Positions 45,336 to 54,142 of a DNA stretch of 64,000 nucleotides are shown here, piece by piece. The DNA comes from Scopulibacillus_A cellulosilyticus. GTDB taxonomy: Bacteria; Bacillota; Bacilli; Bacillales; Sporolactobacillaceae. The DNA is taken from assembly GCF_042665295.1 (NCBI RefSeq), contig NZ_JBHTCO010000042.1:1-64000 (forward strand), read 5' to 3'. Every line of letters starts with the position of its first letter. Position 1 is the first letter of the stretch. A program made the position numbers and the translations under genes. The notes under the pieces were generated by a model, which was given only the letters and a program-made list of their open reading frames with translations, did no database searches and had not been told where the DNA came from.

Positions 45336-47476
45336 TCTAGAATCCCCTCACTGTTACCACAACTTCTCTCCTGCATGGAATAGACATTAACTAGACTAAA
45401 AATTTCTTCTGAGGATTTAGCCAGTAAAACTTTATTTACATTTTTCGGAACTGAAAACATTTTCGTTAACTGTGAAAGTGCTCTTAAATGTGCTTCACCA
45501 TCAATCGCTGCTAACACAATCACAATTTGAATATCATGCTCTCTTTTTTCCGAAAATGGGACCGCATTCGAAAGCTTTAACAAACTCATACTCAGTTTGT
45601 TTACCCCATCTTCTGGGCGTGCATGCGGTATCGCCACTTTCGGTGAAATCACAATGTATGGCCCCATCTTATGAATATTGTGTATCATGGCTTGAACATA
45701 TTCTTCCGAAATTAATCCTTCCTTAAGAAGAGGCGCTGATGCCGTTTGAATAGCTTCCTTCCAATCCGATACTTCATTTTTCAATTGAATATGCTTCTTT
45801 TGAAGGATGCTGTTTAAAGAAGGCTTTTCGATTTCTTTTACCACTTTTTCAGGCTTATAAAGATATTGTTTCAGTTCCTGTTGAAGTCCTTCTTTATCCA
45901 ATACATTTGCATGTTTTTGAATGATTTCCATCAATACATCTATGGAAGAACTTCGTTTGGAACCCCTATCGAAATAGACATTTACTTTTTTTAATAAGCT
46001 TTCCATTTCTGCCTCTGTTAAAATTGGATTTACGACAAAGACTGGTTTATTTTTTTCCTCTAGTGGAATAGTGGATATAATAAAATCGACATCATATTGA
46101 TTTTTTTTATATTCCCTTAATGAAACACTACCAATTAAATCTATTGTGGAAAATAGCCCTTCCAATTGATGTAAAAGCAATCGGGAAGTGCCAACGCCAT
46201 TTGTGCAAACGAGAATAGCTTTCTTTCGAACGGCAGGCTTAGCTCCTACTTTTCTCATCCAACCACCAAAATGCATGGCAATGAGTGCAATCTCATTTTC
46301 ATTGATTTCTTTTCCGACAACGGCTTCCAAATGAGAAATAACCTTTTTGGTTAATAGAAAGATGTCATGATATTGTTCCTTAATAGACTCAGTCAAATCA
46401 CTTTCAAATTCCAAACCATATCGAATTCGGTAATAAGCCGGCTTCACATGGAGAAGGAGGCTTTTCTCTATTTCTTGACGATTCTTAAAAAAGACACAAG
46501 CATACTTTTGAAAGTCTGTAACCATTTGTGCAACGACTTTTGTTAGAATTTCTGAATCATTACTATATCTGGTCGATTCTATCCCCTCTGAAAATTGAAT
46601 TCGAGAACTTAATAGATGCCGCGTAATATAAAAAATTTCATCTTCAGGGAAATCAATTTCAAAGAGTGCAGCAAGTCTCTCACCAATTTTTTGAGCCGCT
46701 TCATACTGTTTAATTTTCCGTAAAACATCTTTTTCGATTGGATCAATCTTAATTTTCTTTCCTTGGGAAACCCGCCTGCAAAATAATAAAAGACGAAAAG
46801 AAAGACTGTACAAAATCTCATCAGTAAATTGAATATTTAATTTTTGTTCAATTTCCCCTATAATTTGCTGAATCGCTTTCAATTTTTCAAAATCAAATTG
46901 GTTAGAGTCAGCATTTATAATCATTGGAATTTTTGATAAAAATGTCTGCCAGTTTTCATTTGGAAAAACATGCTGAATAAAATGTACTATTGCCTTTCGC
47001 TTATCCTCTTCATCGCCATTAATCACGTAACCCGATTTTCGATGAAATTCCAACTTTAAATGAAATCGCTCCAACTCTACCTTTAGATTTTTTAAATCTT
47101 CAATGGTGGTATTCCGGCTTACACGAATTTTCTCCATTAGATTCTCAAGATATAGTGGATTGTCCCGTGCCATTAAATATATGGCCAGCCAAGCTTTCCG
47201 CTCCTTTGCGGAATATTCATAATGCCAGGTTCTTAATGTTCCTAATTTTTTAGAAACCTCTCTAGCTGTTTCAGTTTCAATAAGGAAGCCAGCTGAGCGA
47301 ACATGTTTTATCTGCTGCAAATCATTATCTTTCAACCAGTCATTAATTTTTCCGATATCGTAATAAACGGTCCTCCTGGAAATATGATATTTCTCAATTA
47401 ATTCCTTAGTCTTGACGTAGGTTTGTGCATTAATTAAATATGAAAGTATTGCAGTACTGCGCTGATCTAATGACAT
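45332..47476 (-). CDS. PTS-regulated transcriptional activator (MtlR/BglG type)
   Basis: 714 residues. In order: a winged HTH (STAILSYLINAQTYVKTKEL, then SRRTVYYDIGKIN), a second HTH region, two PRD domains (about 165-395, with conserved His such as FYITRHLL and IALIAMHFGGW), a Gat-type EIIB domain (AILVCTNGVGTSRLLLHQLE, Cys) and a C-terminal EIIA domain (GPYIVISPKVAIPHARPEDG). The start at 47476 follows GGGAGG; a longer frame to 47500 includes the ribosome-binding site. It is the first gene of the PTS operon and overlaps EIIA. Phosphorylation by EI/HPr and the cognate EII would set its activity. Three TTTGTGCAAAA repeats upstream are likely targets. Confidence 0.88.
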   Translation of the reverse strand: MSLDQRSTAILSYLINAQTYVKTKELIEKYHISRRTVYYDIGKINDWLKDNDLQQIKHVRSAGFLIETETAREVSKKLGTLRTWHYEYSAKERKAWLAIYLMARDNPLYLENLMEKIRVSRNTTIEDLKNLKVELERFHLKLEFHRKSGYVINGDEEDKRKAIVHFIQHVFPNENWQTFLSKIPMIINADSNQFDFEKLKAIQQIIGEIEQKLNIQFTDEILYSLSFRLLLFCRRVSQGKKIKIDPIEKDVLRKIKQYEAAQKIGERLAALFEIDFPEDEIFYITRHLLSSRIQFSEGIESTRYSNDSEILTKVVAQMVTDFQKYACVFFKNRQEIEKSLLLHVKPAYYRIRYGLEFESDLTESIKEQYHDIFLLTKKVISHLEAVVGKEINENEIALIAMHFGGWMRKVGAKPAVRKKAILVCTNGVGTSRLLLHQLEGLFSTIDLIGSVSLREYKKNQYDVDFIISTIPLEEKNKPVFVVNPILTEAEMESLLKKVNVYFDRGSKRSSSIDVLMEIIQKHANVLDKEGLQQELKQYLYKPEKVVKEIEKPSLNSILQKKHIQLKNEVSDWKEAIQTASAPLLKEGLISEEYVQAMIHNIHKMGPYIVISPKVAIPHARPEDGVNKLSMSLLKLSNAVPFSEKREHDIQIVIVLAAIDGEAHLRALSQLTKMFSVPKNVNKVLLAKSSEEIFSLVNVYSMQERSCGNSEGILE

Positions 47477-47492
47477 TAGATAAATACCTCCC

Positions 47493-47646
47493 TTGCACAC
47501 AAAGTTTGTGCAAAAAAGTATTTTTATTCTATTAGCAATTGCTTAAATATAATATAACCCTTTATTTAAAGAATGTAGAGACCAAATATCGCCCTGCTTT
47601 TTGTGCAAAAACTAGGACTAAATCCTGTTCTCTTATTTGTGCAAAA
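47493..47646. promoter_or_regulatory. Three TTTGTGCAAAA repeats upstream of the PTS activator
   Basis: Direct copies lie at 47505-47515, 47600-47610 and 47636-47646. The first is also half of an inverted repeat TTGCACA (47493-47499) / TGTGCAA (47507-47513). Their position before the activator and PTS genes suggests operator sites for the MtlR-type activator. Confidence 0.6.
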
Positions 47647-47735
47647 TTGGACTTTAATAAGCTCCTATTCAAATTATATCCAAAATAAAAAGAGAAGTTT
47701 TTAGTAACTTCCCTTTTCAAATACTCGAAAATAAA

Positions 47736-47770
47736 ACCTCTATTTATTTATGATAAGGCTCTCCATAACA
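47736..47770 (-). repeat. rlmH-type attachment site (att copy D)
   Basis: On the minus strand TGT TAT GGA GAG CCT TAT CAT AAA TAA, encoding CYGEPYHK-stop, followed by ATAGAGGTTT. It reproduces the last codons of rlmH (GEPYHK-stop) with synonymous changes, but no rlmH body precedes it. Confidence 0.75.
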
Positions 47771-47800
47771 GATCTAAGTGAGGTCTAGAGTTCTTAACAT

Positions 47801-48289
47801 CTACTTATGTTCCTTATTACAAGACTTCTCATGCCGAAGCAGCCATTCTTTTCTCCACAGACCTCCTGCATAACCGGTTAATTTCCCATTTGAACCGATT
47901 ACTCTGTGAAAAGGAATGACAATACTTAACTTGTTTTTTCCATTTGCACTCCCTACAGCTCTGATGGCTTTTTCATTCCCAATGGAAACGGCAATATTTT
48001 TATAGGCCCCCGTTTTTGCATAGGGGATTTCCGTTAAGGCTTTCCATACTTTTTTTTGAAATTCAGTCCCTTCAAATTGTTACGGGAATGTAAAATCATG
48101 GCGATCACCTTTAAAATATTCGTCAAATTGGTTATAGCATTCCTTTAAAACTGGAGGAGTTTCAGCATGTAAAAGATTCACCTTTTTACACTCTTCAGAG
48201 AACAAAATAGAGTTGACGGCTTCATGAGAACCGACTATTTCTATCACGCCAATCGGTGATTCATAGTCTAATTTATATTTCCTTGTCAT
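47801..48289 (-). pseudogene. ogt: Methylated-DNA-cysteine methyltransferase, inactivated
   Basis: One continuous frame of 162 residues plus stop encodes an Ogt/AdaB-type O6-alkylguanine alkyltransferase. Residues 1-69 are the N-terminal domain (MTRKYKLDYESPIGVIEIVG). Codon 70 is TAA (48080-48082), where the family has Leu or similar in FPLxFEGT. After the stop come FEGTEFQKKVWKALTEIPYA, NEKAIRAVGSANGKNKLSIV and IPFHRVIGSNGKLTGYAGGL. The family's catalytic PCHRV is PFHRV here: the acceptor Cys codon TGT has become TTT. Both the stop and the missing cysteine abolish alkyl transfer. It overlaps alkA by 17 bases and belongs to the ada operon. Confidence 0.85.
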
Positions 48290-49190
48290 ATAAGGACCTC
48301 CACAGATAAAAGGTGGCATACGCCTGCCAACCTTCCCAATCTGCTGCAAATTCTTCTATTTCTGCTATAGTCGGTTTCCTCTCAAGAACTAATTGATTCT
48401 TTAATGCATTATGAAGGCCGACATCCGAAATGGGGAAGGAAGAGGTGTAGTGCAGGCATTTCATCATTACATAATCTGCCGTCCATGCTCCGATACCTCT
48501 TATCATCATTAATGATTTTTGTATGTGCTGATCATCATTCTTCTGAAGCAATAATTCTTTGGTTAATTCTCCATTTGTCATTGCTTTAGCGATTCCAATA
48601 ATATATTCAGCCTTCCTTTGCGTAAATTGAAGTTTCCTTAAATCATCGACATTTATTGATGCTATTTTTTCAAATGAGGGGAATAACCAAAACGTTTCTC
48701 CTTCGAAAGTCAGGCTTTCGCCATATTTTTCAACGAAGCGTTTCTTTAACGTATAAGCAAATGTTAAATTAATTTGCTGTCCTATAATCGCCCATACCAG
48801 CGCTTCAAATAAATCAAGAATGCACATAATCCGTAATCCATAATATTTATGGGCGAGTGTCTTTAAAACTTTATCTTGACCAGCCAATTGATAAAATTCC
48901 CCTAATTCCTGATCCAAATCAAACCATTCCCAAATATACTCTGCCACTTTTTTGCGTAGGTCAATCGATGAAGGGCTTATTGGGAATTCAACCCTTATGG
49001 TATGATTAATAGATCCAACTTTACATAAAATTAAGGATTCATTAAATTTCATTAGTTTATATAAACATCCCTCTTTAATCTGATGAAGCACTTCCTGATT
49101 GGACCTGCCCAAAAAAATTAAACACTCTTCAAAATTAAATTCCTTTGGAGGATAAATCTCCAAATAGGATTCATTATCGATCCAATTCAT
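48273..49190 (-). CDS. alkA: DNA-3-methyladenine glycosylase II
   Basis: 305 residues, HhH-GPD base-excision glycosylase that removes 3-methyladenine and other alkylated bases. The AlkA N-terminal domain is followed by FEALVWAIIGQQINLTFAYT, then the hairpin MMIRGIGAWTADYVMMKCLH and the catalytic Asp in SSFPISDVGLHNALK. Length and order match the Bacillus AlkA. It overlaps adaA by 17 bases and ogt by 17, so the three are one adaptive-response operon. The frame is intact. Confidence 0.93.
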   Translation of the reverse strand: MNWIDNESYLEIYPPKEFNFEECLIFLGRSNQEVLHQIKEGCLYKLMKFNESLILCKVGSINHTIRVEFPISPSSIDLRKKVAEYIWEWFDLDQELGEFYQLAGQDKVLKTLAHKYYGLRIMCILDLFEALVWAIIGQQINLTFAYTLKKRFVEKYGESLTFEGETFWLFPSFEKIASINVDDLRKLQFTQRKAEYIIGIAKAMTNGELTKELLLQKNDDQHIQKSLMMIRGIGAWTADYVMMKCLHYTSSFPISDVGLHNALKNQLVLERKPTIAEIEEFAADWEGWQAYATFYLWRSLYDKEI

Positions 49191-49758
49191 TTAGGGGTCC
49201 CTTTCGATATTCACTAGGAGAACAGTTTTTTAAGCTTCGAAATACTTTGTAAAAATTGGAAGGGCTCTGGAATCCCACTTCATAGCAAATCTCTAAGTTT
49301 GTCATAGCGGTGCATTTTAGAAGGTGGGCTGCTTTATCGATGCGAATTTTTTCTAAATAAGTACGCGGAGTTTCAGAAGTTTCCTGTTTAAATAAGCGTT
49401 CCAAATAAAAGGGACTCAAACCGACTTGATCCGCTATATCTTTTAAAATCAAATTTTGTTTATAATGATTGACTAGGAAGGTAATGATATTTCTGACAAG
49501 TTCAATATGCGGGGAATGTTCAACTTCTGGCTGACACCTTTTGCAAGGACGATAACCAGCTTTTTCAACTTCATTCATGTCATGGTAAAATTCAACATTC
49601 ATTTTTTTGGGTTTCCTTGATCTGCAGGAAGGACGGCAGTAAATTTTCGTTGTTTTTACTGCCGTAAAAAATAGCCCATCATATTTACGATCACAAGTGA
49701 TGATTTTCTCCCACATCTCTTCAAATGAAAGATTGATATTAGTCGTCATGTAAGCCAC
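49174..49758 (-). CDS. adaA: Ada-type methyl-phosphotriester sensor and AraC activator
   Basis: 194 residues. The N-terminal zinc Ada domain has the four cysteines: IYCRPSCRSRKPKK (acceptor Cys is the first) and GYRPCKRCQPE. The AraC helix-turn-helix half follows (about 90-190): LKDIADQVGLSPFYLERLFK and NLEICYEVGFQSPSNFYKVF. Methyl transfer to the first Cys turns the protein into an activator of this operon. B. subtilis AdaA (211 residues) has the same layout. The frame is intact, so alkA can still be induced although ogt is dead. Confidence 0.93.
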   Translation of the reverse strand: MAYMTTNINLSFEEMWEKIITCDRKYDGLFFTAVKTTKIYCRPSCRSRKPKKMNVEFYHDMNEVEKAGYRPCKRCQPEVEHSPHIELVRNIITFLVNHYKQNLILKDIADQVGLSPFYLERLFKQETSETPRTYLEKIRIDKAAHLLKCTAMTNLEICYEVGFQSPSNFYKVFRSLKNCSPSEYRKGPLNELDR

Positions 49759-49770
49759 TATCCTTTCACA

Positions 49771-50547
49771 TTAATACTCGTTCCCATACAAAAGGGAAGT
49801 ATCCTTAAACTCTAATAATTCGCCAGCCTTTTTTTCTAAATAAGCAATTACATTATCAGATAGGGCATTTCCAAAACTGAATCTTCTTACACCTAATTCT
49901 TTAAGCTTATTACAATTCGTTAGTCCAGGTAAAGATAATACATTTAGTGGAGCACTAATATTCTTTGTAATTTCTTTAATCTCATCATCCTCTTTTAACC
50001 CGGGAACAAAAATCCCGCTAGCACCGCTCTCAACATATGCCTTTCCTCGTTCAATTGTTTCCAGTAAGGGATTTGTCCTTTGTAAGTAAGTATCAGTTCT
50101 GGCATTGATATAAAAATCTTTATACCCATTTTGATCTAACGCTATTCTTATTTCCTCCAGAAGTTTACAGTGATTTGGAATTTCTCTTAATCCGTTTGAA
50201 CTTTTCAATGAATCTTCAATATTGATACCAGCTGCCCCAACATCAGCTGTCTTTAAAACATTATTAATAATCTTGTTAGTGTCCTCACTGTACCCAGCTT
50301 CGATATCAGCGGAAACAGGAATTTTCACATTCTCCGTTATGGTTCTTATTATTCCTAAGTGTCTGTCAAAATCGATTAATTCTCCATCTGCATGTCCTAG
50401 GGAGTTAGCAATTCCCCAGCTGGTTGTACCAATAGCTTTGAATCCTGCTTTTTCTAGTGTTAAGGCGGAAAGCAAATCCCAAGCGTTTCCTAGAAATAAT
50501 GGTTCCTCTGAAAAATGCAGCTCATTGAATTCCTGAATCTTATTCAT
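49771..50547 (-). CDS. Isocitrate lyase / PEP mutase-family protein
   Basis: 258 residues, TIM-barrel of the ICL/PEPM superfamily. Visible motifs are FLGNAWDLLSALTLEKAGFK, AIGTTSWGIANSLGHADGE, the metal site PVSADIEAGYSED (Asp, Glu), AAGINIEDS, YINARTDTYLQ and SGIFVPGL. The isocitrate lyase hallmark KKCGH is absent, so a PEP mutase/carboxyphosphonate or 2-methylisocitrate-like lyase reaction is more likely. The start at 50547 follows GGAGGG; 50562 is a poorer alternative. It is 12 bases upstream of adaA on the same strand and may be co-transcribed, but no functional link is evident. Confidence 0.8.
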   Translation of the reverse strand: MNKIQEFNELHFSEEPLFLGNAWDLLSALTLEKAGFKAIGTTSWGIANSLGHADGELIDFDRHLGIIRTITENVKIPVSADIEAGYSEDTNKIINNVLKTADVGAAGINIEDSLKSSNGLREIPNHCKLLEEIRIALDQNGYKDFYINARTDTYLQRTNPLLETIERGKAYVESGASGIFVPGLKEDDEIKEITKNISAPLNVLSLPGLTNCNKLKELGVRRFSFGNALSDNVIAYLEKKAGELLEFKDTSLLYGNEY

Positions 50548-50614
50548 TTTATTTCCCTCCAAATGTTTGTTGGACCCATTTTAACAAGTAATCTGCCTCC
50601 ATTTCGTCCTCATT

Positions 50615-50676
50615 CTTGCTCTTATGGTCAGTCTTTAGAGCAAGAAAAAAGTGAAGCAATATTGTGCTCCACTTCT
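50615..50676 (-). terminator. Two consecutive hairpins upstream of the PEP mutase-family gene
   Basis: CTTGCTCT / AGAGCAAG (50615-50644), then GTGGAGCA / TGCTTCAC followed on the minus strand by TTTTTTC (about 50648-50675). The second is an intrinsic terminator facing the PEP mutase-family gene, with no gene upstream on this strand to end. It could be a leftover terminator of a lost gene or an attenuator. Confidence 0.45.
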
Positions 50677-50692
50677 AAGCTCTATTATAAAA

Positions 50693-50726
50693 ACCTCATT
50701 CATTTATGATAATGCTCTCTGCAATA
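50693..50726 (-). repeat. rlmH-type attachment site (att copy C)
   Basis: On the minus strand TAT TGC AGA GAG CAT TAT CAT AAA TGA (YCREHYHK-stop) followed by ATGAGGTTTT. It shares TTATCATAAATGAATGAGGTT with copies B and D at the core and flank, but only two of the GEP codon positions match. Confidence 0.6.
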
Positions 50727-50851
50727 TGCCTAAATGAGGTTTATATTGCATTAGTATTTCCGATTTATTTAATGAAAAATATTCATTTTACTAATGTATT
50801 ATCAAGGCATAGTATGGAAGTATCAAAAAATATTTGAAAGGAGTTAATAAG

Positions 50852-51748
50852 ATGAGAGAAATAAGAGTTTATCATGTGGATGCATTTACAATAGAAAAAT
50901 TTGGAGGCAATACAGCAGGTGTGGTGTTAGATGCAGAAAAATTAACGGAAGATGAAATGCAAAGTATCGCAAAAGAATTAAATTTACCGGAATCCGTATT
51001 TTTATTGCCTTCAAATAACGAGGACATTGATTATAAAGTGAAATATTTTACTCCTGCTGAAGAAATCAACTTCTGCGGCCATGCAACTGTTGGACTAACC
51101 TGGCTATTGGCAACTGAGTTTGGTCTAGCAGAGAAAAAAGGTAGGATTGTGTTAGAAACGAATATAGGTAAAGTACCGGTTGAATGGCATAAAGAAAATG
51201 GAGTCATAATTGATGTGGAAATGACACAAGTTACGCCAAAAACGCAAGAGTTCACAATTGATCCGCAAGAACTTAGTCAGTTGATCGGCGTCAAAACTGA
51301 AAGTATCGACCCAACCTATCCAATCAAACTAGCGAATACTGGAAACTGGCATTTACTTGTTCCTATAAAAAATCAAATGGACATTGACAATGCTATGCCA
51401 GACTTAGCGGCATTAGGGAAGCATAATAAAGAACATAATATCAGCACGACACACCTTTATACTTTTAACACCTTAAAAGAATATGATTTATATACCAGGG
51501 ATTTCGCACCGGGAATCGGTATACCTGAGGACCCCGTAACAGGGGCAGCAAACGGCGCATTAGCTGGTTACCTCTATTTAGAAAGTATTATTCCTCAAAG
51601 TGAGATAACACATCTTAAAATCGCTCAAGGCGATGCGATTGGAAGACCTGGAATGCTCAACGTGACTGTCATTCCCAATGAATCAGGACCAGTCATCAAA
51701 GCAGCAGGAGCAGCTGCCATCACCATACGCGGTATCTTAACGATATAA
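50852..51748 (+). CDS. PhzF-family isomerase/epimerase
   Basis: 298 residues, two-lobed diaminopimelate-epimerase fold. The first lobe has VYHVDAFTIEKFGGNTAGVV (residues 6-25, catalytic-type Glu/Asn region) and the second has FAPGIGIPEDPVTGAANGAL (conserved EDPVTGA). FCGHATVG is also typical. The start at 50852 follows AAAGGAG; 50834 is an alternative without one. Family members isomerise small amino or hydroxy acids, and nothing nearby identifies the substrate. The adjacent convergent LysR-type gene may regulate it, though it is not divergent as usual. Confidence 0.85.
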   Translation: MREIRVYHVDAFTIEKFGGNTAGVVLDAEKLTEDEMQSIAKELNLPESVFLLPSNNEDIDYKVKYFTPAEEINFCGHATVGLTWLLATEFGLAEKKGRIVLETNIGKVPVEWHKENGVIIDVEMTQVTPKTQEFTIDPQELSQLIGVKTESIDPTYPIKLANTGNWHLLVPIKNQMDIDNAMPDLAALGKHNKEHNISTTHLYTFNTLKEYDLYTRDFAPGIGIPEDPVTGAANGALAGYLYLESIIPQSEITHLKIAQGDAIGRPGMLNVTVIPNESGPVIKAAGAAAITIRGILTI

Positions 51749-51754
51749 ACAAAA

Positions 51755-51798
51755 CAGCTTGAATGAAGGCCCTTCTTATGGACTTTTCATTCAAGCTG
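51755..51798. terminator. Bidirectional terminator (phzF / lysR)
   Basis: A perfect 13-bp stem, CAGCTTGAATGAA (51755-51767) with 51786-51798, between the convergent genes and overlapping the lysR stop. Confidence 0.75.
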
Positions 51799-52665
51799 GT
51801 CTTGCTTAAATTGTTCTTTTATAATATCTATAAATTTCTTAATGGAAGGTGCCGCTTGCTTAGTAGATTTTAGTGCTATACCTATTTCGCGAAACAACAC
51901 CGTTTCAAGTGGAATCCCTTTCAAGTTAGGAGTATTTTTCGGTAAGACCATTTCTGGGATAATGGTGATCCCAAGTCCTTCTTGAACCATAGAAATGATT
52001 GTATTATTATCTTCTATTTCAAAAATAACATGAGGATGTACGTTATTTTCTCTAAACAGCCGCTTTATTAAAATATCACAACCTGCTTTTGGCATAATAA
52101 ATGATTCATTATGTATTGATTCGACTTTAACTGGTTTTGGTGTGTTCAATCGATGATTTTCTGGTACTAACACAAATAATTCGTCTTTTAGTAATGGAAT
52201 GGTTTCAAATTCTTTAACTGGAAGCGTTAAAAAACCAATATCAACCGTTCCAGAAGTGATCAAATCTTTGATATCGTCGTAGCCGCCTTCATATAACTCT
52301 ATCTGAATACCAGGATATTTATTGATAAAGTTACGAATGAGACCCGGAAGAAATCTAGACGAAAAGCTGGGAAAAGTTCCGACTTTAATGCTTCCTACTT
52401 CGATTCCCTGTATAAGTGCCGCTTCCTGCTCAAGCAGTTTTGCATAATGAATGAGCTGACGAATATGTGGTAAAACTCGCTCTCCCGCATCTGTTAAAGA
52501 GATTCCATTCCGATTACGCCGAAGCAATACGATTCCTAATTCTGTTTCAAGGGTTGAAATGTTATGACTAACTCCGGATTGAGACAATCCCAGCTTTTCG
52601 CCGGCTTTTGTAAAACTGCCACTTTCAACCACTGCTAAAAAAACTTCATACTGAAAAATAGCCAA
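51787..52665 (-). CDS. LysR-family transcriptional regulator
   Basis: 292 residues. N-terminal winged HTH: FLAVVESGSFTKAGEKLGLS, QSGVSHNISTLETELGIVLL. The effector domain of the periplasmic-binding type runs from about 90 to 290 (GSIKVGTFPSFSSRFLPGLI, SGTVDIGFLTLP, SMVQEGLGITIIPEM). It resembles the CysL/CynR-like branch. Target unknown; the convergent phzF-type gene is the only obvious candidate in this cassette. Confidence 0.88.
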   Translation of the reverse strand: MAIFQYEVFLAVVESGSFTKAGEKLGLSQSGVSHNISTLETELGIVLLRRNRNGISLTDAGERVLPHIRQLIHYAKLLEQEAALIQGIEVGSIKVGTFPSFSSRFLPGLIRNFINKYPGIQIELYEGGYDDIKDLITSGTVDIGFLTLPVKEFETIPLLKDELFVLVPENHRLNTPKPVKVESIHNESFIMPKAGCDILIKRLFRENNVHPHVIFEIEDNNTIISMVQEGLGITIIPEMVLPKNTPNLKGIPLETVLFREIGIALKSTKQAAPSIKKFIDIIKEQFKQDQLE

Positions 52666-52886
52666 TATCTACACCTCGATTCATTTCTATTGAACTTTAT
52701 ATTGGACTTTCAGCAAAAAATATTTGATTTATTTCATTTATTTTGGTCACAGCCTATCTATCGCTTAAGAAATCGGTAAGATATTTCACTACAATCTAAG
52801 TATACTTTAACAATATAAAAAAAAGTCTATCTTGAGTAAACAAGATAAACCTTTTGGTTTCATCGAAGGTTATTTATTTAACCAAC

Positions 52887-52921
52887 CTCATTTACTTATG
52901 ATACGGTTCACCGTAACATTG
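52887..52921 (-). repeat. rlmH-type attachment site (att copy B)
   Basis: On the minus strand TGT TAC GGT GAA CCG TAT CAT AAG TAA (CYGEPYHK-stop) followed by ATGAGGTTGG. GGTGAACCGTATCATAAG differs from the real rlmH end (GGGGAACCGTATCATAAG) by one base. No rlmH body precedes it. The neighbouring bases 52666-52886 contain only a TATCTTG/CAAGATA hairpin. Confidence 0.85.
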
Positions 52922-52978
52922 GATAGGGTAAACTAATATAACATTGAGCAGTACGGATACATAAGTATGATGATATTC

Positions 52979-54109
52979 TTACTGCTCCTCATCCATTAAC
53001 AATTGGGCTTCTTTATCAGGAAAATCCTCATACAATAGCTTAGCTAAATGGTTCATCATTTTCATAATAAACATACCTTGCATGCGATCAACTAACTCAC
53101 TTTCTTTCTCTTGTATTAGCTGACTAAAGACAAGTCTGTTCACCTGAATCATTTCATATGTCCCCCACGTACCTGCTAGACTAATCCCTATATTACTTGC
53201 ACCGCTTCCAAAGGTTCCACTAGATGTACTGAGTGATGATACTATAGATTTGGGTGCAGAATGGATATTATTCGATGCAATTTTATAAGGCTTCAAACCA
53301 TGTTGCCTGTTAATACTTTTTCTAATCTGGTTAAATGAAGCATTTTGTCCCTTCTTCAAATACTTCTTTGCCCATATGTAGTCACTTCTCTCTTTCAAGT
53401 TAGTGAAATCTTTTCCTCTTTTCTCCGTTATTTCACGTAAATGCACCTTTAATTCTTTCTTAACTGTTTCGTCATCAAGGCTCTCACCTACAAGTCTTTC
53501 TTGAAACATCAAGTCCTTCATTTGCATAACTGGTAAATAATCGAAGTAGCTTTCCGCTGCATCTTCACCATTCTCCACAACAAATTCACTTATTACAGCT
53601 AACTCATGTAGGGACCGAAACCTTGTAATTGCACCTGTTCCAAATCCACCTTTGATCAAATATATTATTTCAGAGTATATAGAGCAGGCACGGATATGTT
53701 GGTGAAATAAAAAATCTGTTAAAGCCTTTTCTCTATTATCATTTATATTTTTCGAAAATAGTGCTCCTAACTCCCTACTCAGTATCTCTAGTAGTTCCAA
53801 ATAATAAAACTCCAGACCATAATGTTGAGCTAACCTGTTGTTAAATCCTATCTCCTCTAATCGAAGGTCTTCCCGCATTTTGTATCCAAATAAAAAAAGT
53901 AAATCATTTATATCATCGTCTTCAACCAAATCATAATTTCCTAGGTTTTCTAAAGTCTTGGTTAATTGTTCTTCAAACTGTTCCTGTTCGTACTCTTTAA
54001 GTTTTTTGCTTATCCATGACATAAAAATGAGCTTTGACAAAGAGTATCTTTCTTCGTTTTCCTTGGAAGTGGCATCTCCTAATACATCTTTTAAGAAATC
54101 TTCGTACAT
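52979..54109 (-). CDS. Uncharacterised helical protein, DUF5677-like
   Basis: 376 residues, largely alpha-helical, no membrane segment or signal. A central stretch RACSIYSEIIYLIKGGFGTG, AITRFRSLHELAVISEFVVE resembles DUF5677 proteins (GG..G...R.R.LHE pattern). No catalytic motif is evident. A Ser/Gly-rich segment (SSLSTSSGTFGSGASNIG) sits near residue 300. The ATG at 54109 has AAAGGGG 10 bases upstream. It lies in the cassette next to rlmH, behind a frameshifted gene and an XRE regulator. A defence or stress role is only a guess from that setting. Confidence 0.55.
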   Translation of the reverse strand: MYEDFLKDVLGDATSKENEERYSLSKLIFMSWISKKLKEYEQEQFEEQLTKTLENLGNYDLVEDDDINDLLFLFGYKMREDLRLEEIGFNNRLAQHYGLEFYYLELLEILSRELGALFSKNINDNREKALTDFLFHQHIRACSIYSEIIYLIKGGFGTGAITRFRSLHELAVISEFVVENGEDAAESYFDYLPVMQMKDLMFQERLVGESLDDETVKKELKVHLREITEKRGKDFTNLKERSDYIWAKKYLKKGQNASFNQIRKSINRQHGLKPYKIASNNIHSAPKSIVSSLSTSSGTFGSGASNIGISLAGTWGTYEMIQVNRLVFSQLIQEKESELVDRMQGMFIMKMMNHLAKLLYEDFPDKEAQLLMDEEQ

Positions 54110-54142
54110 TGTGTGGACCCCTTTCATTTAAATATTATGCTA

